Assembly: GCA_934098295.1 (NCBI GenBank)
Contig: CAKONV010000017.1
Span: forward strand, 1 to 44,691
Source: an uncultured Bacilli bacterium
GTDB lineage: Bacteria > Bacillota_I > Bacilli_A > ML615J-28 > CAG-313
Length of the DNA: 44,691 bases
Direction: 5' to 3'
Shown: positions 15,274 to 24,747 of the stretch, piece by piece
Position numbering within the stretch: the first letter of the stretch is position 1
How the letters are laid out: every line of letters begins with the position of its first letter
The notes under the pieces: model-generated
Told to the model about the DNA's origin: nothing
Databases searched by the model: none
The model's input: only the letters and a program-made list of their open reading frames with translations
Program-made: the position numbers and the translations under genes

Positions 15274-17055
15274 TTATTTAAACTGTGAGTTAAATAATTC
15301 ATAATAAAAACCTTTTTTAGTGAGTAGATTCTCGTGATTACCACTTTCCACAATAGTACCATTATTTATTACAAGAATTACATCAGCATTTCTTATTGTT
15401 GATAGTCTATGGGCAATGATAAAACAAGTCTTGTCTTTCATTAAATTATTCATAGCGGTATTGATTCTTATTTCGGTTCTCGTATCAACGTTTGATGTTG
15501 CTTCATCTAGAATAAGCATATTTGCATCTAAAAGCATTGCTCTTGCAATTGTTAATAATTGCTTTTGTCCTTTAGAAATATTTGTTCCACCCTCCTTAAA
15601 TATAGTATCATATCCATTAGGAAGTGAGGATATAAAATTATCAATATGAGCAGCTTTTGTTGCTTCTTTTACTTTTTCCATTGTAACATCTTTAGCACCA
15701 TAAGTTAAGTTTTCATAAACAGTTCCTTCAAATAACCATGTATCTTGTAAAACCATTGCAAAACTTCTTCTTAGGTCTGATCTCTTTATCATATTTATTG
15801 GAGTTCCATCCAGTTTTATTAAACCAGAGCTAGCATCATAAAAACGCATTAATAGATTTACAATTGTTGTTTTACCAGCTCCAGTTGGACCTATTATTGC
15901 AATTTTCATACCTTTTTTGGCTTCAAATGATATATCTTTTAATATCATTTGATTTTTATTATATCCAAATGAAACATGATTAAAGCTGATGTTGCCTTCT
16001 ATTTCCTTTAAGTTTATAGCATCAGGACAATCTTTGCTTTCATCATTAGCATCAATAAGCTCAAAAACTCGTTCAGCTGCCGCAAGAGCACTTTGTAAAT
16101 CGGTTATAATGTTGGCAACTTCATTAATAGGACCAGAGAACTTTTTAGAATAAAGAACAAATGAAGATATATCTCCAAATGATAACATTTCTATTTTGGT
16201 TAATATAGCACCAAATAAACATACTAACGCTAATGACAAATTATTAACAAAATTTACACCTGGTCCGGTATAAGCACTATAATATTCAGCCATATAACTA
16301 GCTTCTGCCGCTTTTTCGTTATATTCATAAAAATTGTTAATTATTTCATCTTCTCTTCCATAAATCTTTATTGTTTTTTCACCAGTTATCATTTCTTCCA
16401 TGTATCCATTAAGTTCGCCTAACGACCTACTTCTAGCTTTAAAATATTTGCTGGTCTTTTTTACCATAATGTTTGTAAATAAGAAAGAGATAGGAATTGT
16501 TATAGCAAATACAAGGACCAATAATGGTGAAATTATAATCATCATTACTAAAGAACCAATGACCGTAATTAAACTAGTACATATCTGAATTAAATCGGTT
16601 GATAGTGATGTATTAACAGTATCAACATCGTAAGATAATCTACTAATGATATCACCTGTAGATGATGTATCATAATAAGAAATTGGTAAACTCATCATTT
16701 TATAGAAGGCATCATGTCGCATTGTATAAACTATTTTTTTACTTACTTTCAACATTAGTAATGATATAAATAATGATAATAAGGCTGATAACACATAAAA
16801 TATAACAAGCATTAATGCATAATGATTTATAATTTTAAAGTCAACATTTCCAACTCCACCATTTTTTATAGCATCCATAGCTTTTCCTATAAATAATGGG
16901 CCAACAAGAGCAAAAACATTCGCAACAACATTTAACAAAAAAGCAATTATAAGTAAGAAGCGAAATTTATACAAATAATCCCAAAGTCTTTTTAAGGTAT
17001 AACGTTTATTTTTAGCTTTACCTTTTGAAAAAGTTGTTTTTCTATTATTCATCAT
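15274..17055 (-). CDS. Heterodimeric ABC exporter, subunit with consensus catalytic residues
   Basis: A 593-residue half-transporter: six membrane helices (ABC_membrane, about residues 30-310), then an ATPase domain with Walker A GPTGAGKT, Walker B MLILDEATSNVD with catalytic Glu and H-loop IIAHRLSTI, all canonical. Its signature is ISKGQ instead of LSGGQ. The partner encoded just upstream has the complementary defects, as in BmrCD/TM287-288-type exporters. Start: AGGGGG lies 8 bases before ATG 17053-17055; other ATG/GTG codons at 17062-17064, 17059-17061 and 17050-17052 are less well placed. The start overlaps the end of the partner gene by 11 bases. Substrate unknown; multidrug or lipid export is usual. 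Confidence 0.88.
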   Translation of the reverse strand: MMNNRKTTFSKGKAKNKRYTLKRLWDYLYKFRFLLIIAFLLNVVANVFALVGPLFIGKAMDAIKNGGVGNVDFKIINHYALMLVIFYVLSALLSLFISLLMLKVSKKIVYTMRHDAFYKMMSLPISYYDTSSTGDIISRLSYDVDTVNTSLSTDLIQICTSLITVIGSLVMMIIISPLLVLVFAITIPISFLFTNIMVKKTSKYFKARSRSLGELNGYMEEMITGEKTIKIYGREDEIINNFYEYNEKAAEASYMAEYYSAYTGPGVNFVNNLSLALVCLFGAILTKIEMLSFGDISSFVLYSKKFSGPINEVANIITDLQSALAAAERVFELIDANDESKDCPDAINLKEIEGNISFNHVSFGYNKNQMILKDISFEAKKGMKIAIIGPTGAGKTTIVNLLMRFYDASSGLIKLDGTPINMIKRSDLRRSFAMVLQDTWLFEGTVYENLTYGAKDVTMEKVKEATKAAHIDNFISSLPNGYDTIFKEGGTNISKGQKQLLTIARAMLLDANMLILDEATSNVDTRTEIRINTAMNNLMKDKTCFIIAHRLSTIRNADVILVINNGTIVESGNHENLLTKKGFYYELFNSQFK

Positions 17056-18757
17056 ATTCATCACCCCCTAATTGAAGGTCATATATTTCTTTATATATCT
17101 TATTTGTAGCCAGCAAACTTTCATGGGTTCCAATGCCATTAATTTTTTCATTTTCTAATACAATTATTGTTTCTGCATGTTTTATAGAACTAATACGAGC
17201 CGAAACAATAATTGATGTAACGCTAGGATAATTTTCTTTAATAGCATGTCTTAATCTTTCATCGGTTTTATAGTCGAGAGCACTTGAAGCATCATCTAAT
17301 ATTAAAATATCGGGATAACTAGCAAGAGCTCTTGCCAATAATAATCTTTGTTTTTGGCCTCCTGAAAAGTTAGTTCCATTAGGTGCTACTTGGTGATTAA
17401 TTTTATCATCATAATTATCTATAAAATCAATTTGAGCCGTTTTTATAGCCTGTTCAATTTCTTTATCTTTAATACCTCTAAAGAAATCAATATTTTCTTT
17501 AATTGTTCCTTTAAATAAATGATCATACTGCATACTAGCACCAAATTTTTTTCTTAAAGCTTTATCAGAATAATTTCGAACATCCTTACCATTTATATAA
17601 ATTGCCCCTTTATTTACATCATAAAGACGTAAAAGAAGATTTATAATTGTTGTTTTACCACTACCAGTAGAACCAATTATACCCAAAGTCTCACCTTTAG
17701 AAAGTTTAAATGATATATTTTCTAAATTATTTTTTTCACCCAAATAAGAAAAAGAAACGTTTCTAAACTCAATATAGGCCTTTGATGTTCCTTCATGATT
17801 TTCTTTTGTTAGAGTTTTACCCATATCGAATACATAATCGATTCTTAAAATTGACGCATAAGCTTTTGATATAATTGTAAACATTCTATTTAAAGAAATA
17901 AGGGCAGTAACAATCATAGAAAAATAAGTGGTGAAAGCTAATACTTTACCTGGTAAAATTATACCATTATTAACTCGATAAGCACCAACGATAATAACGC
18001 CTACTAACCCAATATTAAGAATTAGATTTATACAAGGATTTAAAGCAGTCATAATTGAACTAGATTTTAGTTCATATTTAATAACATTTTTATTAATAGC
18101 ATCAAAACGGCCCTTTTCATAATCTTCTTTTGACAAGGCTTTAATAACTCTAATACCAGTAATGTTTTCCCTTAAAGATAAAACCATTTTATCAATGGCT
18201 TTTTGTACATCTGTAAATAGCGGAATACTTATTTTTGATATTAGATATAGTAAAAGACCAACTAGTGGTAAAGTAGCAACTATTACGAGCGTTAAAATAG
18301 GATCTAAAAATAATGTAGCAATCATACCACCAAAGAATAAAATGGGGGCTCTTACTCCAAGTCTTAAAAGCATAGCCAACATTTGATGAATATTATATGT
18401 ATCACTAGACATTCTTGCTACAAGTGATGGTAAAGTAATTTCATCAATTTGTCTTTCGCTAAGGCTCATTATTTTCCTAAATAAATCTTGACGTAATGAT
18501 ATCGTAATAGTTTTAGCTATGTAAGCAGCTCTTTGATTAGCTTTGCAATTTCCTAAAAAACCTAGACATGCAGCCCCTATCATTAAAAAACCATAAAAAA
18601 CTATTTCTCCCATACTTTTATTAGGAACTACCGTATCTAATAAATATGATAGTAAAATAGGTATTAGTAATTCCATTACAATGCCAGATATTTTAATTAT
18701 TAAGCATATTAGTACTTTAAATATGTATGGTTTATAATATTTTAAAATTTTTTGCAT
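17045..18757 (-). CDS. Heterodimeric ABC exporter, subunit with degenerate ATP site
   Basis: A 570-residue half-transporter with six membrane helices and an ATPase domain. Walker A GSTGSGKT and signature FSGGQKQR are normal. Walker B reads ILILDDASSALD, so the catalytic Glu is Asp, and the H-loop reads VSARISSI with Ala where His is expected. The non-canonical site would be built from these residues plus the partner's ISKGQ signature, a self-consistent degenerate site. GGTGGAG precedes the ATG. The two genes overlap and form one operon; downstream termination is at 15229-15257. Confidence 0.88.
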   Translation of the reverse strand: MQKILKYYKPYIFKVLICLIIKISGIVMELLIPILLSYLLDTVVPNKSMGEIVFYGFLMIGAACLGFLGNCKANQRAAYIAKTITISLRQDLFRKIMSLSERQIDEITLPSLVARMSSDTYNIHQMLAMLLRLGVRAPILFFGGMIATLFLDPILTLVIVATLPLVGLLLYLISKISIPLFTDVQKAIDKMVLSLRENITGIRVIKALSKEDYEKGRFDAINKNVIKYELKSSSIMTALNPCINLILNIGLVGVIIVGAYRVNNGIILPGKVLAFTTYFSMIVTALISLNRMFTIISKAYASILRIDYVFDMGKTLTKENHEGTSKAYIEFRNVSFSYLGEKNNLENISFKLSKGETLGIIGSTGSGKTTIINLLLRLYDVNKGAIYINGKDVRNYSDKALRKKFGASMQYDHLFKGTIKENIDFFRGIKDKEIEQAIKTAQIDFIDNYDDKINHQVAPNGTNFSGGQKQRLLLARALASYPDILILDDASSALDYKTDERLRHAIKENYPSVTSIIVSARISSIKHAETIIVLENEKINGIGTHESLLATNKIYKEIYDLQLGGDEYDE

Positions 18758-18810
18758 TTCTCCACCTATTCTTTTTTTATTTTACTTATAATATTTTATC
18801 ATATTTTTAT

Positions 18811-18853
18811 AAAAAAATCTTCTAAAGACTATTTCATCCTTAAAAGATTTTTA
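18811..18853 (-). terminator. Possible terminator of the hydrolase gene
   Basis: On the minus strand AAAATCTT near 18845 can pair with AAGATTTT near 18815, followed by a T run. The loop is long and the stem AT-rich, so this is a weak candidate. Confidence 0.4.
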
Positions 18854-18859
18854 TTTTAT

Positions 18860-19999
18860 TTATTCCCATTTACGATTTTCTTTGAACCAAACGGTATCTT
18901 TCAAAATGGTATTATTATTAGAACAATTAACATTTATTCCTTCTTTGGTGGAAGTTACTATGATATTTCCATTCATTGATGTATATCCTAGTTCATTATC
19001 TGTAGCTAGACTTGTTACATATACTTTATCCGTATATTTAGAAATTCTAGAAACAAAAGCTTGAGTTGGAAACATATTATCATTTACCTTGGTATATTCA
19101 TCACTACCAGCACAACAACATACACAAACAATTTTTGGTTTTATTACTTCTAGTAAAACATCATTTGATGAAGTTTTAGAACCATGGTGACCTGCTTTAA
19201 ATAATTCTACCTCTGGTAAGGTATTATATTCAACTAAATGTTCTTCTCCCTCTTTTTCTAAATCTCCAGTGAACAAGAAATGAGAATCTCCTTGATTTAT
19301 CATAAAACATACAGAATAATTATTTTCATCCGCGCTTTTGTGATCATAAAAATAATTATATAATATTTCTAATTCTATTCCATCACTTAAAGTATATTTT
19401 CTCTTTCCACCATTAGTATTGTTGTAACAATCAAGGGCTGTATAATGATTAGCCCCAGCAGAAACTTCTTCATTTCTTTTGGTTATATATTTACCAATAA
19501 GGCTTGTTGTTTTAGTTGTATCTTTATTTGTTAAGTTAAAATCAATAATATTTTCACACTCATAAGTAGCAAATATTCCTGGAGCTGCATTTGAACCAAC
19601 AAATCCTGAAATATGATCCTGGTCGGCATGTGTAACTATGACATATTCCAATTTATTATCAGTAACATAACTTGATAGATAATTTTTTATGGTTGTAGAA
19701 CTTGAAGTTCTTGATCCAGCATCAACTAAAATATCTGTATCACCAGCTTTAATATATATGCAATCGCCAGTATATTTGTTTCCAAGTTCTAAGAAATGTA
19801 TACTTAAATTTCCTTCAACATTACCTTTGTTATCTTCTTTGTTAGTGTTAAAATATTTTTCAATAATACCATCAACATATTTGCTAAAAGCAGGAGAAAC
19901 ATTATAAGTTACAAAACCTGCAAGTAATAATATAAAAATAACTACTAACAACACTAATAAAACTTTTTTGTTTTTATTCTTTTTCTTTCTTCTTGGCAT
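18860..19999 (-). CDS. Membrane-anchored ComEC-like metallo-beta-lactamase-fold hydrolase
   Basis: The 379-residue protein begins with a basic stretch (PRRKKKNKNKK) and one membrane segment (about 12-32), then an extracellular MBL-fold domain resembling the stand-alone ComEC C-terminal domain. Metal-site motifs: VTHADQDH (His-x-Asp-x-Asp-His), LFTGDLE and AGHHGSKTS. DNA-uptake ComEC carries this domain fused to a channel; here it is a single-pass protein, so a secreted nuclease, phosphodiesterase or lipid-related role is possible but not shown. A run of Cys (CVCCCAG, about residue 300) is unusual for an exported domain. Its start overlaps the upstream EamA gene by 26 bases. Confidence 0.82.
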   Translation of the reverse strand: MPRRKKKNKNKKVLLVLLVVIFILLLAGFVTYNVSPAFSKYVDGIIEKYFNTNKEDNKGNVEGNLSIHFLELGNKYTGDCIYIKAGDTDILVDAGSRTSSSTTIKNYLSSYVTDNKLEYVIVTHADQDHISGFVGSNAAPGIFATYECENIIDFNLTNKDTTKTTSLIGKYITKRNEEVSAGANHYTALDCYNNTNGGKRKYTLSDGIELEILYNYFYDHKSADENNYSVCFMINQGDSHFLFTGDLEKEGEEHLVEYNTLPEVELFKAGHHGSKTSSNDVLLEVIKPKIVCVCCCAGSDEYTKVNDNMFPTQAFVSRISKYTDKVYVTSLATDNELGYTSMNGNIIVTSTKEGINVNCSNNNTILKDTVWFKENRKWE

Positions 20000-20909
20000 A
20001 ATCTTTTCTCCTTTTTAAATCTATTTGTGATAGCATTACCGCAAGTAATACTAGTAGAGAACCTATCCATTGATTAATTAATAACACTTCATGAAGCACA
20101 AGTACACCACTTATCAAGGAAAAGACTGATTCTAATCCCATAATCATACTAGCAATGGTTGGTTCTGTATACTTTTGACCAATAATTTGGAAAGTAAAGG
20201 CAATACAGCCTGAAAATATAGCAGCATAAAAAATTGCTGGTAAAGCTTGAATATAATTACTTATAATAAATTCTTCTTTAAATATTGAAATAATTAATGA
20301 TAAAAGCCCGGCAACAATAAATTCAATTGCTGATAAATATACACTATCAATATAAGGATTTACTAGATCAATTATTGCGATTTGAAAAGCAAAACCTATA
20401 GCACAAAAAAATGTTAAAATATCACCTAGTTCAAAATAAAAGCTTCCTGTATAAGCGATTAAAAAGGAACCGAGTAAAGCAATTAAAAGATATACAAATA
20501 AAATTGGTTTTACCTTTTTATGCCATAAGATGCCTACAATAGGAACGAACAGCATGTATAATGTGCTAATAAAACCGCTCTTGCTAGGGCTTTTGGTAAG
20601 GTTAATACCCATTTGTTGTAAGCTAGCACCAATAAATAGACTAATGCCTACAAACAAAGCCATTGTATAAATCCATTTAGTACTTTTGGTTTTATTATCT
20701 AGTAACTTGTATGAATCCTTTTTTATTTTTCTTTTGATAGCTATATATATCAATAATATTATTCCCGTTGTTAAAAAACGACTAGCGTTATAAGTAAAAG
20801 GTCCGATGTAGTCACTTCCTAAACTTTGGGCCACAAAGGTTGTTCCCCAAAAAAAGGCTGTGATAAGTAAAATAATTGGGCCTTTAAATCTGTTCCAAAA
20901 TGTACGCAT
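19974..20909 (-). CDS. EamA/DMT-family transporter
   Basis: A 311-residue protein with ten membrane segments and two EamA repeats (ILLITAFFWGTTFVAQSLGSD at the start; ALPAIFYAAIFSGCIAFTFQ and ASMIMGLESVFSLISGVLVL in the second half). Members export or import metabolites, amino acids or nucleotide sugars; the substrate cannot be read from sequence. It precedes and overlaps the hydrolase gene by 26 bases, suggesting a two-gene unit. GAGGAA precedes the ATG, and a TGTTATACT extended -10 lies at 20934-20942. Confidence 0.85.
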   Translation of the reverse strand: MRTFWNRFKGPIILLITAFFWGTTFVAQSLGSDYIGPFTYNASRFLTTGIILLIYIAIKRKIKKDSYKLLDNKTKSTKWIYTMALFVGISLFIGASLQQMGINLTKSPSKSGFISTLYMLFVPIVGILWHKKVKPILFVYLLIALLGSFLIAYTGSFYFELGDILTFFCAIGFAFQIAIIDLVNPYIDSVYLSAIEFIVAGLLSLIISIFKEEFIISNYIQALPAIFYAAIFSGCIAFTFQIIGQKYTEPTIASMIMGLESVFSLISGVLVLHEVLLINQWIGSLLVLLAVMLSQIDLKRRKDYAKKKEKE

Positions 20910-20933
20910 ATTATTTATTCCTCATGTAAGAAT

Positions 20934-20942
20934 AGTATAACA
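20934..20942 (-). promoter_or_regulatory. Extended -10 promoter of the EamA-hydrolase unit
   Basis: Minus strand TGTTATACT, 24 bases upstream of the start codon. No good -35 is seen. Confidence 0.45.
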
Positions 20943-21022
20943 TATTTTGTTTTAGTTTTTCTTTTTTTGACACAATTTTTTTAATATACATTTTGATAAA
21001 AAACTAAGGATATTTTAAATAA

Positions 21023-21066
21023 TATTAAAACCTCTTATCAATCAAATTTCGATAAGAGGTTTTTTA
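21023..21066 (-). terminator. Terminator of the flotillin gene
   Basis: AAAACCTCTTATC / GATAAGAGGTTTT, a perfect 13-bp stem (21027-21039 and 21051-21063) with an 11-base loop. T-runs flank both sides, so it could work in both directions. Confidence 0.92.
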
Positions 21067-21081
21067 ACTATGAAGATAAAA

Positions 21082-22566
21082 TTATTTTGTTTCTTTCTTA
21101 TTTTCTTTATCTTCTTTTATTTCTTTTTCTTCTTTTGTTTCGGTTTGTTGCTCATTTTTTTGTTCAGGTTTATTAATTAATTTGCCACCTAAGTATCCAG
21201 CTAAAACACTTTTTAAGTCGATTCCTAGAGTTTTTTCAACACTTGTGATAATTTGTGAACCACTATTTGTAATTTCTTTAGCTAGTTTATCAGTGTTACC
21301 ATCACCATACATTGTAATGTTACCAATCTTACTATAAGCAGCAGCTAATGGTTCAGCACTAGCTTTGACAACATCTGGTAAAACGCCAGAATCTAGGATT
21401 AATTGAAGAACGCTCGCATCGCCCATTTTTTTCATAGCTTCAGCTTTCTTTTCAATAGCTTCAGCTTCGGCTTGACCAACAGCTTGAATACCTAATGCTT
21501 TTTGTTCAGCACTAAATCTTGCGGCTTCAGCTTGTAATTTTTCAGCTTCAGCTTGTTGTTGTAATTCAAATTTTTTAGCTTCAGCTTCTCTTTGACGACG
21601 ATACAATTCAGCTTGAGCCTTTTGTTCAATAGCATAACGTTCAGCTTCGGCTTTCTTGTTAATTGTTGCCGTTAGTTGTTTTTCTTGAAGTTCTACTTCT
21701 TTTTCACCTAATAAAACTTCACGTTCACGTCTTGCGATATTGGCATTAATTTCGGCAACGTTTATCTCTTCTTTTCGTTTTTGTTCCTCAATACTATAAG
21801 CAGCATCAGCATTAGCTTTAGCTGTATCCGATTGTTGTTTTAAAGCAGCTTGTTTTAATTCAAATTCTGTATTTTGTTGAATAATCTTTGTTTGGGCATC
21901 AACATTAGCTTTATTAGCAGCCTCTAAAGCGGCAGCTTGAGCAATCTTAACATCTCTTTCTGAATTAGCCCTAGCAATTTGAGCATCTTTTTGAATTTGT
22001 GTAATGTTATCTACACCAAGATTTTGAATAACATTTTCTTTATCACTAAAGTTTTGAATTGTTAAGTTAATGATTTCAAGACCCATTCTTTTCATGTCTT
22101 GCATAGCATTTTCTTTTACTTTTTCAGCGAATAAATCACGATTGTGAACAAGATCAGTTAATTTCATTTGTCCGATGATTTCACGCATATTACCTTCAAG
22201 AACTTCTTTAGCAATAGCTTGAATCCCACTTAATTTTTGTTGTAAGAAAATTTGTGAAGCTAATTGTAAATCCTCAGGGTGACTACCAATTTTAATATTG
22301 GCAACGCCATCGACAAAAATGTTGATAAATTCACATGTAGGAACCGCATCTGGGGTTTTAATATCTACTTGTATCAAACTTAATGGAACTTTGTCAACTC
22401 TTTCTAAAAAAGGTATTCTAAAACTAGCCTTTCCTATAAGTGTTCTCTGTTTACGAAAACCTGTAATGATATAAGCTGTGTCTGGTGGGGCCTTTACGTA
22501 ACAAACGCCTATCACTATTAAAACTACTAATAATGCGACAATAACACCGATAATAATATTTTGCAT
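21082..22566 (-). CDS. floT: Flotillin-like membrane scaffold protein (FloT/YqiK type)
   Basis: The 494-residue protein has an N-terminal membrane segment (IIIGVIVALLVVLIVIGVCYV), an SPFH/PHB domain (about 25-190), a long Ala/Glu/Lys-rich coiled coil with repeated EAEAxxxE units (about 190-390), and a C-terminal domain ending in a Lys/Glu tail. Flotillins organise membrane microdomains and affect signalling, secretion and wall synthesis. Length and architecture are standard. AGGAGG is about 12 bases from the ATG, longer than usual. It is a single-gene unit with its own promoter and terminator. Confidence 0.93.
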   Translation of the reverse strand: MQNIIIGVIVALLVVLIVIGVCYVKAPPDTAYIITGFRKQRTLIGKASFRIPFLERVDKVPLSLIQVDIKTPDAVPTCEFINIFVDGVANIKIGSHPEDLQLASQIFLQQKLSGIQAIAKEVLEGNMREIIGQMKLTDLVHNRDLFAEKVKENAMQDMKRMGLEIINLTIQNFSDKENVIQNLGVDNITQIQKDAQIARANSERDVKIAQAAALEAANKANVDAQTKIIQQNTEFELKQAALKQQSDTAKANADAAYSIEEQKRKEEINVAEINANIARREREVLLGEKEVELQEKQLTATINKKAEAERYAIEQKAQAELYRRQREAEAKKFELQQQAEAEKLQAEAARFSAEQKALGIQAVGQAEAEAIEKKAEAMKKMGDASVLQLILDSGVLPDVVKASAEPLAAAYSKIGNITMYGDGNTDKLAKEITNSGSQIITSVEKTLGIDLKSVLAGYLGGKLINKPEQKNEQQTETKEEKEIKEDKENKKETK

Positions 22567-22614
22567 AATAAATTACTTCCTCCTCTTGCAATAAATATTT
22601 TTAATCACATTAAT

Positions 22615-22644
22615 ATTATATTATATTTTTTAATTTTTTGTCAA
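22615..22644 (-). promoter_or_regulatory. Promoter of the flotillin gene
   Basis: Minus strand TTGACA (22639-22644), 18-base spacer, TATAAT (22615-22620). Confidence 0.78.
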
Positions 22645-22663
22645 TATTGTATAAAAAACTATT

Positions 22664-24148
22664 TTAATATTTCATACATGATTCTAGTTTTTCTTTTAAG
22701 TTTTTATCTAAGTTAGCAACCTTAATTGTATTAGAAGATGAATTTGTTTTAAAATGTATGATATAACTATATATGTTTTTCTTTTCTCTTAGTGGTGTGG
22801 TAACTGACTCTATACCTATGATATTCTCCTTTTTTATGGTAACTATTTCTTTAGATAAACCACCGTGATAAATCGTTATTTTTTCATCATCAATATTAAT
22901 GCTATTAGTATTATATGAAAGAATACTATTTGTTATTAATTTTAGCAAATATAAAAATGCATAACAACAATAGGCGATTAAGATTATATAAAATATATCC
23001 ATTCTACCTAAATAACTAGCAAAAAGATAACTAATGAAAAGTATTATGATACTAATTATGCTACCAAAAAACAAATGCATACTTATAAATGAGTAGAAAC
23101 TTTTACAATTGTATTGTTTTGGTAAAAATGTATAATTAGGTAATATTTTATTTAAACAATTATTTACTTCATCTAATTTACATAATGGAATTAATATTCC
23201 GATGGTATCATTATTATTATTTTCATCACCAGCAACATAACCTATTACTTCTAAACGTACTGTCGCGAAACCAAAAATTCTCTTTATTAATCCTTGTGAA
23301 ACTTTAACAGCTTTTACTCTTGTTAATGAAAAAGAATTATTATTTTTCACAAGTAATCCATAATTTATGTTTAGTGTATCACCTACTATTTGAATTGAGA
23401 AATCATAATATCCTACAAACACAAATATCAAAGATCCTACAAATGATACCATCAACATTATTATAATAGCTATTAATCCATAAATAATAATTTCAGAGAA
23501 TTCGAGAGTTATTTCTTCATAATTTTTTATAATATTGTATGCTATTAAAGACAAAATAAATAAACAAAAAATAATGAATGCGGCCGAAAGAACTGAAAAA
23601 ATAACACTTATGAATTTGACTTTTTTACTATAAGTGTATAAATTCCCTTCTTCATGATTTGAAGTATCTTTTACTAATTCTTTGGATTGTTTTTCATTAA
23701 TAAAAGCCATTATTTTATCAACTTCTTCGCTTGTTTCATAAATAGTTATTTCGGGATTACCAGCCGTATTTGCAGATCCTGAATCTATTGTTAAAACACA
23801 AATACCAAAGGCTTTTTGAATAATCCCTTGTTTTTTATTTATAGCATGAATTTTATCATATTCTAAAAAAGATTTTTTTCTTAACAATACACCCTTTTTA
23901 CAAATTATTTCATTGTCTTTTATTTCATACGTTGAAATTTTAAAAAAAATTATATTGTAAATCGCAAGGAACATATATATAACAACAAAGCCTGCAATTA
24001 TATAAATTAGATAATCTTGTAATTGAAAACTCTCTTCATCTTCAGAAGATGATAAAGCTGATAGGATAAATACGAAACTATACAATAGTGAAATAAGAAT
24101 GCTGATTGCCAGTCTATAATATAAAAATTTTTTACTATAATGTTTCAT
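22664..24148 (-). CDS. Bacterial PH-domain membrane protein (YdbT-like)
   Basis: The 494-residue protein has three copies of a unit made of a pair of membrane helices followed by a bPH2 domain: residues about 10-140 (ending EITIYETSEEVDKIMAFI), about 170-340 (GDTLNINYGLLVKN..., FGFATVRLEVIG) and about 350-494. This is the B. subtilis YdbT architecture, and the shorter gene upstream corresponds to YdbS. In Bacillus the pair contributes to resistance to certain cationic or lantibiotic-like peptides; any such role here is inference. It overlaps the upstream gene by 14 bases. Confidence 0.82.
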   Translation of the reverse strand: MKHYSKKFLYYRLAISILISLLYSFVFILSALSSSEDEESFQLQDYLIYIIAGFVVIYMFLAIYNIIFFKISTYEIKDNEIICKKGVLLRKKSFLEYDKIHAINKKQGIIQKAFGICVLTIDSGSANTAGNPEITIYETSEEVDKIMAFINEKQSKELVKDTSNHEEGNLYTYSKKVKFISVIFSVLSAAFIIFCLFILSLIAYNIIKNYEEITLEFSEIIIYGLIAIIIMLMVSFVGSLIFVFVGYYDFSIQIVGDTLNINYGLLVKNNNSFSLTRVKAVKVSQGLIKRIFGFATVRLEVIGYVAGDENNNNDTIGILIPLCKLDEVNNCLNKILPNYTFLPKQYNCKSFYSFISMHLFFGSIISIIILFISYLFASYLGRMDIFYIILIAYCCYAFLYLLKLITNSILSYNTNSINIDDEKITIYHGGLSKEIVTIKKENIIGIESVTTPLREKKNIYSYIIHFKTNSSSNTIKVANLDKNLKEKLESCMKY

Positions 24149-24611
24149 TCTTTAAATCCTCTATTCTTGCTTCTAAATACTTACTTAATTCATCAATCAT
24201 TACTTTAGCATCATCATTTGTTAATCCTGAAAGGAAATGATTGCTTCCTGCTGTTGATATTTCGATGGAACTAAGAGATAAAATTTGCATTAAAGGACCC
24301 TGAATGATATGTAAATCTTGAATTTGACAAACAGGAATTGTAATTGTATCTTTAAACAATACTCCTCTTTTTATTACAATCTTTTTTTCATCATAATAAT
24401 AACTATAACTTTTATATCTAAGTATTGGATAAACAAAACAAGCAAAAATCATCAATATACCACAGATAATTACTGATATTAAAAGTGGATAAAATGCTTC
24501 TTCTGCAAAAATCAAAATAATTGCAAATACCGCAACATAAATAATAAAAACAATCCCACCTATAATTTCCCACAATTTTTTTACTTTTGAACTTAACTTT
24601 TTTTCGTTCAC
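24135..24611 (-). CDS. Bacterial PH-domain membrane protein (YdbS-like), GTG start
   Basis: A 158-residue protein with two membrane helices (about 18-65) and one bPH2 domain (IVIKRGVLFKDTITIPVCQIQDLHIIQGPL, then SSIEISTAGSNHFLSGL). The start codon is GTG (24609-24611), supported by AAAGGAGA 7 bases upstream. It forms an overlapping pair with the larger PH protein; the pair presumably forms one membrane complex. Confidence 0.83.
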   Translation of the reverse strand: MNEKKLSSKVKKLWEIIGGIVFIIYVAVFAIILIFAEEAFYPLLISVIICGILMIFACFVYPILRYKSYSYYYDEKKIVIKRGVLFKDTITIPVCQIQDLHIIQGPLMQILSLSSIEISTAGSNHFLSGLTNDDAKVMIDELSKYLEARIEDLKNETL

Positions 24612-24645
24612 AATTTTCTCTCCTTTTATTAGTCTTTACACATAT

Positions 24646-24673
24646 ATTTTATCATATTTTTTTGTATACGCAA
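24646..24673 (-). promoter_or_regulatory. Promoter of the PH-domain pair
   Basis: Minus strand TTGCGT (24668-24673), 16-base spacer ending TGA, TAAAAT (24646-24651). Confidence 0.6.
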
Positions 24674-24702
24674 GACTTTTTATAAAAAAATATCTATTTT
24701 AA

Positions 24703-24742
24703 AATAAAAGGCTAAGAAAATTCTTAACGCCCTTTATTTTAT
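24703..24742 (-). terminator. Terminator of the second MATE gene
   Basis: On the minus strand an imperfect stem pairs AAAGGGCGTTAAGAA with TTCTTAGCCTTT around 24707-24737, followed by TATTTT. Confidence 0.65.
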
Positions 24743-24747
24743 TTAGA

